Below are positions 31,001 to 40,229 of a stretch of DNA of 64,000 bases, one piece after another. The stretch lies in contig NC_067207.1 in NCBI RefSeq assembly GCF_026262505.1, positions 31,774,082 through 31,838,081 of the forward strand, written 5' to 3'. Positions within the stretch are counted from its first letter, which is position 1. Each line of letters opens with the position of its first letter. Made by a program: the position numbers and the translations under genes. The DNA comes from Trichomonas vaginalis G3 (lineage: Eukaryota > Parabasalia > Trichomonadida > Trichomonadidae). The notes beneath the pieces are model-generated. The model was not told the origin of the DNA. It saw only the letters and a program-made list of their open reading frames with translations, and did no database searches.

Positions 31001-31358
31001 ATCCGTACAGAAAACCATACCAATTTCCTGTGATAGCAAGGTTACCATTATGAAATCGGATTTCGAAAAAGTCAATGCCTTTCTCGGTTGGTGTGTATTG
31101 ATTTTTGGGTGATAGTTTTGTTGGACCTACTAAAATGAGGTTTTGAGTCTCGTTACTAGCGTCTGTGATGATGTCCATCTTAGAGCCTGTGATCTTTAGC
31201 ATGCCTTTAGATAACTCATCACATCCGTGGTAATATCGCCAAACATCTGGATTTTTATCAGATTTGGCTGGATACATGCACTTAAAACCTTTCATCCCTT
31301 TCTCTGCTATGATGACATCTTTTGATATACAAGATTTGAGAAGTAGGAAAGCAAACAT
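28098..31358 (-). CDS. membrane-anchored DUF4838 glycosidase-like protein
   Basis: 1,086 residues with a short hydrophobic N-terminal signal (MFAFLLLKSCIS). An N-terminal region resembles the alpha-glucuronidase/GH20-type domain (GNWYGFLYGCFELLEKFGGV). It is followed by a DUF4838-like barrel with CLSDD, ICDVSQSDTN-type residues (VSQSDTNDHCLCERC), YVWEYSTNFPH and GVGSQDANHV. The C-terminal half is beta-rich and could be a carbohydrate-binding module. A single transmembrane helix lies at about residues 1042-1064 (WIPAVISVVAIIVIAAIVV), then a lysine-rich stop-transfer and a 20-residue cytosolic tail. This is a type I surface or lysosomal protein, likely cleaving or binding host or mucin glycans. 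Close relatives are mostly bacterial (Bacteroidetes and others), so ancient lateral transfer with later addition of a membrane anchor is plausible. Substrate is unknown. Confidence 0.75.
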   Translation of the reverse strand: MFAFLLLKSCISKDVIIAEKGMKGFKCMYPAKSDKNPDVWRYYHGCDELSKGMLKITGSKMDIITDASNETQNLILVGPTKLSPKNQYTPTEKGIDFFEIRFHNGNLAITGNWYGFLYGCFELLEKFGGVRFYTSWMYVYPPADTFKVPEDVNIISKSPFIFREFWSTDFTYTNWLEKSRGNVYMSEYYGCESFGPLMVSDKYPLDKYPSRFALLSNGQRSGWVPCLSDDLTFQIFMEKILADLRKREVYLIDVSQSDTNDHCLCERCMAKFHQYGDRYSGVNLWFINKIATALESEFPNVLIRTFAWAFTLDAPKNIKAHKNVIIRITPIMNDYGHPFDGNFTEVNRHLIKEIEAWKSIANRFYVWEYSTNFPHIMSFHPNYHTIAPNMKMYARYRFKGVGSQDANHVFVNPQGQYIPRFHSDMQEYKAYLTMKLLWDPEQDEEYLVNDFINGFYGPSAAPYVRQILDDTKNLMFNDYKNYELQTHHDARIWFIPQEYIDHLKNLWDLAIKASELDRKKDPRYIYNTKMSQLSTLYTQFMIYKDQTVKPYIKDGKVYIGGNEKLTYAAKTMMERCPGPFVINETSKGACAFTFSPGNDASTRTLIKQYSEGVYVDVIKSGDITAVSAGKSVIDGKIISLKKGNTEFLHSDEGIYFCYVTTSAGIYQQYSLDHQLKGKTELTVTYTAGSTAKNYISTKKYTATSEGINFDVQYTRTGDFKEMRPIMMVTLDLNDGTFVGYKIGNKEWKSHQLMNNMEFDHCGGTLDGIGEVTVIDPVSRKGVEIKVPNYFESVVIHMNRTSQKVRLSFVGNYISETKYFVVDHHFEIHPFEKYINAPSFTKSFDSTTHDPKIRYGYAKGDKFIIPDFMYNYGNSKDQLRSVSDPLSFTGVSMEVGHSGWPLMYLNPQNKYPYYFFKHGSYSANMTVRCVGPTKQNPAYAVYGYSHHYDSNYDFWFINPNDFGDGYKVLKMPKTLVNHRVEYGVINKPNCCEHMYLSDFSFIVEEPPTPDPVKSWPEQSLNKVKLTNHSDSSMNGNHSKKWIPAVISVVAIIVIAAIVVGVIFIVKKKKSNGSNAGEERNEIHLSVA

Positions 31359-31799
31359 TATGTGAAATATATAAAATTCTTTTCAACGGCCTTTTCATTA
31401 ATTTTTAGATATTCGAAACTACAATGGTGTTAATAATAGATTATAATTTCAGATCCAGTCATACAAAATTTTTAATTCTTTCAAATTTTGAGGCAAAAAT
31501 TTTTTATAAAAGATATTATCTAATATTTGTATAAGAAAGATTTTATAGTAATTATCTGTCACAAAAAGTGACACCCAATTTATTGGGTACAAGCCTTGGA
31601 AAAGATTCAAGAACCATTGTCAATAAGAAGAAATCACTAATCTCTCATATAAATTTCGAAATATTTAGTTATTGTATTCATTTTTCATCATATCACAAAC
31701 AAATTTCCTGTTATGCCCCTGTAATTCTTGATTCAAGATCAATAGAATTGTTTTATAGGTCATATAATATAAATAATATTATAAGGATCAGAAAAACAT
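31359..31799. other. intergenic, no gene seen
   Basis: AT-rich promoter-side DNA of the glycosidase-like gene. The short frame at 31568-31819 has no recognisable features and its end overlaps a decayed Pmp-like copy. Confidence 0.5.
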
Positions 31800-31916
31800 C
31801 CCATTCATTATCGATGTAAAATAATACTTATAAGGAATGGAAAAAATCAACTGTATTGTGTTGAATATAAGATTTTTTCATTAAAGTCTTCCAAACCGAA
31901 CACAAAATTCAAGTCT
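31800..31916 (-). pseudogene. decayed 5' fragment of a Pmp-like gene
   Basis: Reading the minus strand from 31916, AGACTTGAATTTTGTGTTCG is followed by diverged counterparts of the N-terminus of the Pmp-like genes (TGGAAGACTTTAATGAAAA, then CCTTATAAGTATTA). It matches the 5' end of the 25501, 58645 and 62830 copies with many differences. It even shares TTG at the start position. No long frame survives. Confidence 0.6.
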
Positions 31917-32144
31917 TTTTATTGTTTTTCTTTTGAATCAAAACCATGATGATAGAATTAACGTTACATCAATGATTCATTAAAGTTTTTTGCATATTTA
32001 AAGGCATCTGAATTGGATCATTGAAATTTTATGCGTCTCTCTCAAGAGAGTAAGAAAAAAAAATGTGTAATTTAAAGATATGAAAATATAAAAGTCTTCG
32101 GAATAATAGTGATGATATCCAGAGAATTTCAAATTTTAAACTTA

Positions 32145-32285
32145 TTAACAAAAATTTTCAAAATATATATTTGACATACATTTGAAAATGATAATTCTAA
32201 TCGTAACGGGCTTGCTCTTAGTTCGTTGGCCAATAATGATAGAGAAACAACATTCACCTGAAATTGTTGTAGAAAAAATGTGTTC
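32145..32285 (-). pseudogene. 3' end of the Pmp-like gene split by insertions
   Basis: The minus strand encodes EHIFSTTISGECCFSIII, GQRTKSKPVTIRI and IFKCMSNIYFENFC then stop. This is collinear with the last part of the intact relatives (EHIFSTTISCECCFSFII, NQRTKIKHIKI, FKCLS). The matching 5' part is at 52643-53429, with a few bases at 33479-33499. Between them lie a TTAA element and the Polinton. About 150 bp at 32286-32432 have no counterpart in relatives. Confidence 0.75.
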
Positions 32286-32436
32286 TGTATTCGTAAGCAA
32301 CAGTTGCTAATTACGTGAGAGAACTCATGAATTCATGGTTACCAAATTGTCTACAATTCATTACAAATGATGCTCTCAAAAATTAGCGTGCCTCAGATTC
32401 AAATTATATGAGTAACATTTTGCAAAAGGGACTTAA

Positions 32437-33478
32437 GGGTGCACACGAGAGGATCATGTAAACTTCAGAATTTAGAACCTTATTTTTAGGCATTATCTTG
32501 GCTACCTATTTAGGCTCGAAAAGCAAAAAATATCAAAAAATACAACTTGACTCCATTATGACGCTTTCATGGAGTTAGTTTTTATCCGCTAGTATTTTCC
32601 CTTTGAATCTCTTTACAATTCGAAATCAAATTCAAATCTCAGTAGAAGAAAGGAAGAATCGACTTACTACGGTTGTAATACGAATAAATACATATATTTA
32701 ATTATTTTTATTTACATAATAATTGTTTGAAGCTCATATTCCATCAAATTTTTAAATAAAAACATTAAAATGTTGAAAATGTTCATATATTTTAATAGGG
32801 TTTTGGCACTTTATTGAGGAATTACTACATACATAGTCGAACTGAACTTGATATTTTGAAATTTAAATTATTTATCAAAATTAAAATTTAACTTGAAATT
32901 TATAATTATTTAGTCATATTTTGCATAATTCTAAGTAGATTTTGTAAAAAATCAAGAAAGAAAAATTTTAACGTGCTTTATTTTTTCTTTTTTATAATAA
33001 TACATATTATTATATAATTAACATATTCATAATGTTTCACCCTTTCAAAAATATAATCCTCCTCCTCTCAAATAAACGTACATACGGGTGGCCTCTTTTT
33101 TCAAAAAATTAAAATTTGAAATTTTGGGCTCAAATATTAGAGATTTTTTCAACCTTCAACGATATATGTTGTCTATATCAGACCTCCTTTCTTTTTGATA
33201 CTTAACATTGTTCCTAAATCTTAGCCGTTAAGGCTGTTCTGAAAATATTTTTTTTTTCGAAAAAATTCGAAAAAAATTCTTAAAATTCAAAAATCCCTTA
33301 ATTCCTGAGGATTTTGGAAAAAAGTTTTTACATGAACATGTGTATATTATATGAAGTATATTGATAAGGTAAAAATCAAATTTTATTGCATATTCATCGA
33401 GAAAATAAACTAACGAATCCCTCAAAATTGAGAGGGTAATCCTCCTCCTCTCAAATAAACGTACATACGGGTGCACCC
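32437..33478. mobile_element. 1,042-bp TTAA-flanked element (type D)
   Basis: The left end GGGTGCACACGAGAGG and the reverse-complemented right end GGGTGCACCCGTATGT share GGGTGCAC and abut TTAA at 32433-32436 and 33479-33482. An exact 37-bp direct repeat of the right end occurs internally (33054-33090 and 33437-33473), suggesting an internal duplication or a nested second end. No convincing gene is inside; the 82-codon frame at 33228-33476 has no features. The right TTAA corresponds to a TTAA present in the intact Pmp-like genes, supporting insertion into that gene. Confidence 0.65.
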
Positions 33479-33499
33479 TTAAACTAGTTGTAGATCCTT

Positions 33500-33849
33500 A
33501 GTAGTATATGTGGACGGGTTTTGTGACTTTTTTTGTAAACGTAAGAATTCATACAATATCGAGCGATTTTGTATCATTTTTTTAACATATGAAGTAAAAA
33601 ATGTATGATTCTTACGGTTTTTATTCTTACGTTTTTGAATAAATCAAGATTTAAAAAATTTTCAAAATTGTAAGACATTTACACTCAGCCCATACATAAT
33701 GAAATAAAAAATAAAATTTTTTTAAAAAATAAACTTTAAAATAATTTATTTTATCTTTTATAAAAGAAGCTATATATAGATGATGTTAGATATTCCGTGA
33801 TTAATTAAACATTGTTTAAATCCTGAATGGAATCAATGAAGTCATAAAC
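33500..33849 (+). repeat. Polinton left terminal inverted repeat
   Basis: About 350 bp, matched by the reverse complement of 52277-52642. The size difference comes mainly from one extra copy of a short CGTAAGAATAAAAAC unit in the right repeat. Confidence 0.9.
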
Positions 33850-33884
33850 AAAGACCTCATAAACGGGTAAAAAGAAATTAGAAA

Positions 33885-34253
33885 CTAATGATTATTTGAA
33901 TTTATGAAATCAATTATTTGATTCATTCTTTCTTCAATCTCTTCTATTCTTTTTGTTAAATCATCTATTTTCATTAATGAGGTGATTCTTGATTGAGGAA
34001 TAGATTTCAAACTAACCACTCCTTTTATTTTTGAAATTTTGAATCCATCAACTTTAAACATTTTATTCAATTTACACGTTGTCAATTCTTCAAATAATTT
34101 TTTATTATTAGCATAATAGTCATTAAATTCTTCAACAGATGAAAAAATTTTTATTTCAGTAATTGGTTTAACAACGTTTATTTTTTGTTGAACATTTTCA
34201 CTTTCATTTATTTCATCCTCCTCTGTTTCATTTATTTTTAAAATCGGTTTCAT
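33885..34253 (-). CDS. Polinton small protein, 122 residues, unknown
   Basis: Acidic N-terminus (ETEEDEINESENVQQ), then a mixed alpha/beta middle and a C-terminal heptad-like helix (LTKRIEEIEERMNQIIDFI) suggesting a short coiled coil. No family recognised. It lies just inside the left terminal repeat, and its start follows GATAAATG, like other genes of the element. Confidence 0.5.
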   Translation of the reverse strand: MKPILKINETEEDEINESENVQQKINVVKPITEIKIFSSVEEFNDYYANNKKLFEELTTCKLNKMFKVDGFKISKIKGVVSLKSIPQSRITSLMKIDDLTKRIEEIEERMNQIIDFINSNNH

Positions 34254-34319
34254 TTATCATTAAATAAAAATTAGAATATAAGTGATGAAATATATTTTTT
34301 AATTAATATTAAATCAGAA

Positions 34320-34556
34320 ATGGCGGCAGGATTCTTTAAAAAATTATGGGATGGAATTAAGAAAGCCGCAGGTTGGGTTTATAAAAAGGTTATTAAACCT
34401 GTTGCAAACTTTTTGGCACCAGTAGCGAAAACGGCAGGAACTATCATAGGTGGAGTATTAGGTACTAAAGCAGGTAATCCGGCAATGGGAGCACAAGCAG
34501 GTAACGCAATTGGTGGAATTGCTGAAGGAATACTTAATAAAATAGGAGGTAGATAG
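34320..34556 (+). CDS. Polinton small amphipathic glycine/alanine-rich protein
   Basis: 78 residues. A basic amphipathic N-terminal helix (FFKKLWDGIKKAAGWVYKKV) is followed by a hydrophobic Gly/Ala segment (TIIGGVLGTKAGNPAMGA). The pattern is reminiscent of membrane-active or minor virion peptides, but this is inference. The neighbour at 34578-34793 shares the N-terminal MAAGxFKKLWD motif, so the two are related and face each other. Confidence 0.55.
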   Translation: MAAGFFKKLWDGIKKAAGWVYKKVIKPVANFLAPVAKTAGTIIGGVLGTKAGNPAMGAQAGNAIGGIAEGILNKIGGR

Positions 34557-34577
34557 TGGAAAAAATAAATATTATTT

Positions 34578-34793
34578 TTATCTTAGTATCGGTTGTAGTC
34601 TTTGATAAACTTTTTCTCCTTTATTTAAAATTTCTCTTATTGGTGCAGCTTTTGGTGTTATTGATTCAGCTACGTCACTAATTGCTTCTTTATTCTTAAA
34701 TATCCAATTTGCTCCCTTCTTCAATGTTTCCCAAACTTTACTCGCTCCTCTTTTTACTCTATCCCACAGTTTCTTAAATATACCTGCAGCCAT
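34578..34793 (-). CDS. Polinton small basic protein related to its neighbour
   Basis: 71 residues beginning MAAGIFKKLWDRVKRG, with a second helix (WETLKKGANWIFKNKEAI). It is convergent with 34320-34556 and shares its N-terminal motif, suggesting duplication and inversion. It is strongly basic. Function is unknown. Confidence 0.5.
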   Translation of the reverse strand: MAAGIFKKLWDRVKRGASKVWETLKKGANWIFKNKEAISDVAESITPKAAPIREILNKGEKVYQRLQPILR

Positions 34794-34863
34794 AGTTGAT
34801 TATTTCATTAAAATTAAAAATTCATTTACATCTTTTAATTTTGATTTTTTTATTTATTAATAA

Positions 34864-36500
34864 ATGACGACTAACTATTTAGTGCCAAACACTAAACCAA
34901 TTAATGGAAATGTGTTTCATTCATTCGAAAAGATAAATGAAATATTCGCAAAGAATGACGGAAGAAGATATTATAGAGAACTTGAAAGTTCATGCTATGA
35001 CTCTGATGCTCCATATTTTGATGATAAACAAACTCATTTAAGAATTACAAATCCAGCTCATGATGTGAACCAATTAGGTGACACATATATTAAACACAAA
35101 GTTAAAGCAACTCTAGTTTCAAATAAAGCTTTCACATGTGATGCCGCTTTTAAATGCATGCGTTTATTCGTTGGTTACAAATCATCAAATCAAAGCTTTA
35201 AACAATTAGAAGTAGAAACCGAAAGAGGTGATGCCGGTTATCTTCAGATGGATTGCGCCCGTGAATCTTTCGCATTTGCAACATATAAACCAAAATCAGA
35301 AAGGAAAGTTAAAAAGTTTGTTCATTCGTTATATAATAATGTTCAAAAATATGATAACTCAGTATGTGGTAAATATATTGACCCTTCAGAAGTTTTCAAG
35401 AAAGCAAATGAAGAAGTTGATATCACTTTTGATATGATTATTCCGGTAAATGATTTGTTAGCATTTCAGGCGTTCGATGATTATCCTAAATCATTTGGTG
35501 ATATCATTCTTAAATATTATGTTTTCAGGGATACTTTAGTATTTTATCAGGTTGACCCGTTAAGAGTTGCTGATTTACAAAATTACGTTTTTGAAAAGAT
35601 AACTGATGAAAATTATGAAAAGATTATGAATCATGTTTATAAATATGATCGCAAATTCCAACAAATCGGACTTCCTACCAAATTAATTACAAGCTTAGCT
35701 GCTACATCTGCTGACGCAACAGTTGATGACGTTATTATTTCATGCACAAAGATGGAAGTTTTAGAGGATAAATGTATTACACCAGGATATGGTTTAATTG
35801 AAGAATCAGTTAAAGCAATACCACGTTTATTCAGTAAGGAAGATCCATTCATGATTCCAGCTCAACATATTGACGTTCGTTCACTAAATGGAGGATGCAT
35901 CACTCCTGAAGGTATTAGCTCAGATTTCTCATACGCTCTTCATAATGTTACAGATGTTGTGTTAACATTTCCGAAGAATGCAATGCAAAGAACAGTTTTA
36001 GAAAATCCAATGCTTCGAGGTCTTCAGGTCACTATAGATTCCAGAAACTTCCCCGATCAAGCGATGACCACAGTGGGTGACATATTCTTTACACGTATGC
36101 TTCAAGCTTCTGATTTAGATGGAGTGAATGAATGCACGGAAGAATACGAGGACTCATTAACTAGACCATTGAATGCAGATGATGGCACGCCATTAGCTAG
36201 AACATGGAAAGACCAAACTTCATATGCACTATTCCAGTTCAACGTGATGGAGCGGGTATATTCTTTGATGGATTAGAAACTTTCAACTCACAAGTTACAG
36301 TACAAGTGAAAGCTTATCCAATCATTCAGGGTGAAAATGACACTTACTGTTCAAAGGTGACAAATCCTCCTCAGGTTTGGTTTACTAGGACTACATATTG
36401 GACATGGACACCGGATGAAGGTTTGAAATATCATCCAACAGGTACACCACCGCAGTATAGAAGTTCATATGATGAAATATTGATGAATAGAAATGTTTAA
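34864..36500 (+). pseudogene. Polinton major capsid protein candidate
   Basis: The region encodes beta-rich sequence with a conserved-looking core (FDMIIPVNDLLAFQAFDDYP) and, later, ENPMLRGLQVTIDSRNFPD and VWFTRTTYWTW. Size, position just before the packaging ATPase and predicted strand-rich character fit the double jelly-roll major capsid protein of Polintons. No diagnostic short motif exists for this family, so the call leans on context. Fossil, not whole. Confidence 0.55.
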
Positions 36501-36523
36501 AATTATAAATTTATTTTGATTAA

Positions 36524-37351
36524 ATGGATTTAAATTCATCCACCCCTTATGAAGAATTAGCAGGAGTATATAATACATACGTAGATGATATGATTAATGA
36601 AGCATTGAGTGATAATAGAAATGCTCTATCTAAGGAAAAATTAATGAAAATTCCATATTCTGAATGTTACTTAAATTCAATCACTGCAGCAATTGGTAAA
36701 CAAAATAAAGGTAAAACATTAACGATATTAAAACAAATTATCATTATTGCTAACACTTCCCCCCATTCACATGTGTTAATTTATATCAACCGTTCAGGTT
36801 CACCTTCAGATGATACATTTGAATCTTTAAAGCATTTAATCAAAATTCCAATTATTTATTTATCACAAGAAGAAGCAGAAGATTATTTAAAAAACTTTTT
36901 AATGTATAAAGAATTATATAATACAATCAAGAAGCAAGGATTAGAGGATAAAATTATTGATAAACAACGGGATGAATTATTTGAAACACTTTCCATTTCA
37001 AATTTTGATAAAGAATTTTTGCATTCACTCATTTTTCTAGATGATGCAGTGAAATCAAAACTAATAACAAATGAGAAATCATATTTTAATCAGTTATTAA
37101 CTCAATGTCGACACATTCAGTGTTCATTCTTTATGGCTGTTCAATATTTCAAAGCATTAAGCACAAACATTAAATCAAATCTATCAACACTTTTCATTTT
37201 CAGTGGGTTTAGTCGTCAACAGTTGAACGTTATGCTTTATCAAGTGAATTTACCAATGAGCATTAATGAACTTTACACACAATATCAGCAATTAGGTGAA
37301 CATGGAAAAATAATAGTTGATTTAAATAAAGGAGGTGTTAAATTTGATTAA
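36524..37351 (+). CDS. Polinton packaging ATPase (FtsK/HerA, A32-like)
   Basis: 275 residues. A Walker A motif GKQNKGKT lies at residues 58-65 and a Walker B LIFLDD at 169-174, followed by QLLTQCRHIQCSFFMAVQ, which resembles the sensor region of A32-type ATPases. In Polintons and related viruses this enzyme drives DNA into the capsid. It directly follows the capsid region. Confidence 0.8.
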   Translation: MDLNSSTPYEELAGVYNTYVDDMINEALSDNRNALSKEKLMKIPYSECYLNSITAAIGKQNKGKTLTILKQIIIIANTSPHSHVLIYINRSGSPSDDTFESLKHLIKIPIIYLSQEEAEDYLKNFLMYKELYNTIKKQGLEDKIIDKQRDELFETLSISNFDKEFLHSLIFLDDAVKSKLITNEKSYFNQLLTQCRHIQCSFFMAVQYFKALSTNIKSNLSTLFIFSGFSRQQLNVMLYQVNLPMSINELYTQYQQLGEHGKIIVDLNKGGVKFD

Positions 37352-37391
37352 CTTTTTATAATTAATTTTTATTTTTTATTTATAATTAAAC

Positions 37392-38291
37392 ATGACAGAA
37401 ATAGCAAATCTTTTACAGGTTCCATTAAAACAAGGGACAAACAAAAGGGGTGCATATAATAGAACCATGAAAGTTCCCGATGGAATGAAAGAATTAGTTC
37501 ATATTGTTGCTGGTCTTCAAAAAGATGTTAAACAAATGAGAAATGTTTTAACATTACCAGAAGCTCAAGCATATGCCAAACGTCATGGTCCAAATTGGGA
37601 AGCACACGAAGCAGACATTACGGGTCCAAATGGAAAACCTGATGGTATAAATGAAGTTTTCGTTACTGATGGTCAAGGTAATATTAAAGTCATAAATGGT
37701 TATAAATTAACTATATCTGATTATCCTAAACGTAAAGCATATAATGAACATTATCCTATGCAATTTGATGAAAATGGAAAAGCTGTTAAACAGTACATTG
37801 GAGAAGGTGAAAATGGTCCAATTAATTCATACCGTCATAATCCATATTCTTATTTCAATGACGAATTAAATGCTATTGAAGAGGGACCGGATGGATTACC
37901 ACGATATTCTAACCAGTTTGATGGTCAATATGCAAATATTAGACCTGAAATTTCAGCTAAGAAATTCTTTAAAGTTGCTTTATTCGATCCAGTTTTCGCA
38001 AATGTTAAAGATGAACTTAAACAGCAATTCCAACCAATTATAGTAGCAAGAATTGCATCAGGTGCTTTATCTCAAGCATTCAAAGATTTAATTAAGAAAC
38101 CATTATATCAGCAACGAGGTTTAACTTATGATTTAGTTAAGGAATCAGATAAAAGAAAATTTGAGAAATCAGATGATTATAAGAATGCAATTAATGAATA
38201 TATTCGGTCTATTAATTTCGATGAAACAGCTAAAAATCAACTTCATGAACAAATACAGGGAATAATAGATTCAAAAGTTCCAGCAAAATAA
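37392..38291 (+). CDS. Polinton protein of 299 residues, unknown
   Basis: A polar protein with many [14 protein letters not shown] and GDxDG-like turns and a helical C-terminus ([24 protein letters not shown]). No family recognised. It sits in the capsid gene block, so a virion-associated role is possible by position only. Confidence 0.45.
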   Translation: MTEIANLLQVPLKQGTNKRGAYNRTMKVPDGMKELVHIVAGLQKDVKQMRNVLTLPEAQAYAKRHGPNWEAHEADITGPNGKPDGINEVFVTDGQGNIKVINGYKLTISDYPKRKAYNEHYPMQFDENGKAVKQYIGEGENGPINSYRHNPYSYFNDELNAIEEGPDGLPRYSNQFDGQYANIRPEISAKKFFKVALFDPVFANVKDELKQQFQPIIVARIASGALSQAFKDLIKKPLYQQRGLTYDLVKESDKRKFEKSDDYKNAINEYIRSINFDETAKNQLHEQIQGIIDSKVPAK

Positions 38292-38324
38292 AAGTTTAAA
38301 TATATTTTTTTTATTCGATTATAA

Positions 38325-38996
38325 ATGAGAAGACGTTTCACTAGTCAAAAGAACACTAACGCAAAAGCAGAGATTACGGTTGGTTATAACGTAAATGATG
38401 ATAAATCACGAATTATTCAAAATGTTAAAGTTAATGTTAGCCCTGAATTAACAAGGTCAGCAACTCAACCAAATTTATTAACTCGTGACTTACCGAAGAA
38501 TGAGGAGAATGAAGAAAACCATGAGAATGGAGACCCAATCATTTTATCTGAACCTGGTAAAGAACCTGTTGAAATTCCCACTTATCCAACATACCCCCCA
38601 CCTCTTTCATCAAACATCGAGAACCCATATAAAATAGACATTAATTCTGAATTAATGAAAATTTACCGTGATATAATAATTAATAATTATGATTCAATAA
38701 TAAATTTAATTGACCAATCCGGTTTAATTATTTTACCTTATGAATCATTAATTCACATTATCGCCATTCTTTGTGATGTTCAAGATTCAGACGTTAAGAT
38801 TCAATTTTTCATAGATGATGAGGTTTCATGCTGCGGAACAGTTGCAAAAATAAATCCTATAAAGGATATTAGCACAATTAAGATATCAAAGAATGGAACA
38901 ACAACTGAACTTCATTTAACATATAACAATATTTATAATAAAATAGTTGATGAATATAAAATATCACTTGAAAAATTCTTTGTTAAGGCTATTTAA
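38325..38996 (+). CDS. Polinton protein of 223 residues, unknown
   Basis: A low-complexity polar N-terminal half with a proline-rich stretch (EIPTYPTYPPPLSS), then a folded-looking C-terminal half of alternating helices and strands. No recognised domain. The start follows TATAAATG. Confidence 0.4.
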   Translation: MRRRFTSQKNTNAKAEITVGYNVNDDKSRIIQNVKVNVSPELTRSATQPNLLTRDLPKNEENEENHENGDPIILSEPGKEPVEIPTYPTYPPPLSSNIENPYKIDINSELMKIYRDIIINNYDSIINLIDQSGLIILPYESLIHIIAILCDVQDSDVKIQFFIDDEVSCCGTVAKINPIKDISTIKISKNGTTTELHLTYNNIYNKIVDEYKISLEKFFVKAI

Positions 38997-39475
38997 TATT
39001 CAAGCATTAACATTATCGAATAATAATCCTTTGAATCATAATCAATAATAATTGACCTTTCACCAGTTTCTATCGTTTGTTTTATTTCTTTTTGTTTCCC
39101 ACTATCTGGATCAGTCATTGTAATTGTTTTTGTTATAGTATCAGCTTTATCTTTAACTTCAATCTTTTTTCCATCAGGATATTTAAACCAAAATTCCAAA
39201 AATTCGATATTGTCAATCTATTCATATTTTAATCTATCATCATTACATTTTTAATACCATCTGAAAAATCTTATGAAATGGTCATTATATGGGTTTGATT
39301 GAACTAAATTTGAATGAAGTGAAATATAACCTGATGATGAATATGACATTGACTCATATTTTCTGAAAACACTAAAATTTATAACATGAATGAATTTCTT
39401 ATTCGTTGAATTTATGAATTCTTGAGGTAATCTTATTCTAGTTTTATTTATCACTGGAAAATAACGCTTTACCAT
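38993..39475 (-). pseudogene. Polinton minus-strand small gene region, unknown
   Basis: Two short minus-strand frames with ordinary protein-like composition (VKRYFPVINKTRIRLPQEF; FWFKYPDGKKIEVKD). They lie between two rightward genes. No family recognised. Treated as one fossil region. Confidence 0.35.
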
Positions 39476-39494
39476 ATTTTTAATCGTAATAAAA

Positions 39495-40205
39495 ATGTCA
39501 ATTATCAATATTATTTCGAATAATAGTTGTGAATTAAATTTAACAGTTAGTGGAATTTATAATGTTACTCTCGTTTCTGTGAGTGGTAAATTTAATCCCA
39601 TTCTTTTAGACCCTTCAGATTATATATCATTTATTAAAGATGACCATGAAAAAACGTATGATATGTATATAAATAATGTGATAGCGAAATGGGATATTAA
39701 CATGATTTTAAGTTATTTAAATGAATCATTTATCGTATGGTATGAAGAAAATTTTAAATCAAAACCTGAAAAACTTTTTGAACTTGATGAAATAAATAAC
39801 CTTATTAAATTCCCGCTGAAAATTAAATTTTGTACTCCTCACCTTCGTTCATTGTTGGGGATATTAAATTTTGAAAAAGATGTTGGGGATGTTTTGTATT
39901 CTGACACTGGTTCCAATTTCATTTTAATCAAATGTGATAAAGTTAATACCCCAATGAGATTTTCACATCAAACATTAGACCCTAACTCTTACCCATCAAT
40001 ACAAAACATTTTATCCATCAACTTAAACACATTTTCTTTATCATATCCGTTTCAATTATCCGGGAATTCATTTATTCTTCATTCAAAAGATTTATCAAAT
40101 ATTAAATTTAGAATAACTGACCTATTTGATTGTGATTTAGAATTTATGAATGAAATATTATGGCAATTTCAAATAGAAAAAATAGCTGATGAGATAATGG
40201 ATTAA
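39495..40205 (+). CDS. Polinton protein of 236 residues, possible minor capsid
   Basis: Beta-rich throughout (CELNLTVSGIYNVTLVSVSG; SLSYPFQLSGNSFILHS; NIKFRITDLFDCDLEF). The C-terminal pattern of a strand plus an amphipathic FRITDL segment recalls minor capsid or penton proteins of Polinton-like viruses, but I cannot confirm this by eye. Confidence 0.4.
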   Translation: MSIINIISNNSCELNLTVSGIYNVTLVSVSGKFNPILLDPSDYISFIKDDHEKTYDMYINNVIAKWDINMILSYLNESFIVWYEENFKSKPEKLFELDEINNLIKFPLKIKFCTPHLRSLLGILNFEKDVGDVLYSDTGSNFILIKCDKVNTPMRFSHQTLDPNSYPSIQNILSINLNTFSLSYPFQLSGNSFILHSKDLSNIKFRITDLFDCDLEFMNEILWQFQIEKIADEIMD

Positions 40206-40229
40206 ATATTTATTTTTAAATCGTAATAA

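Noticed and set aside
31568-31819. 83-codon frame upstream of the glycosidase-like gene
   Set aside because: No features; its 3' end runs antisense through a decayed Pmp-like fragment.
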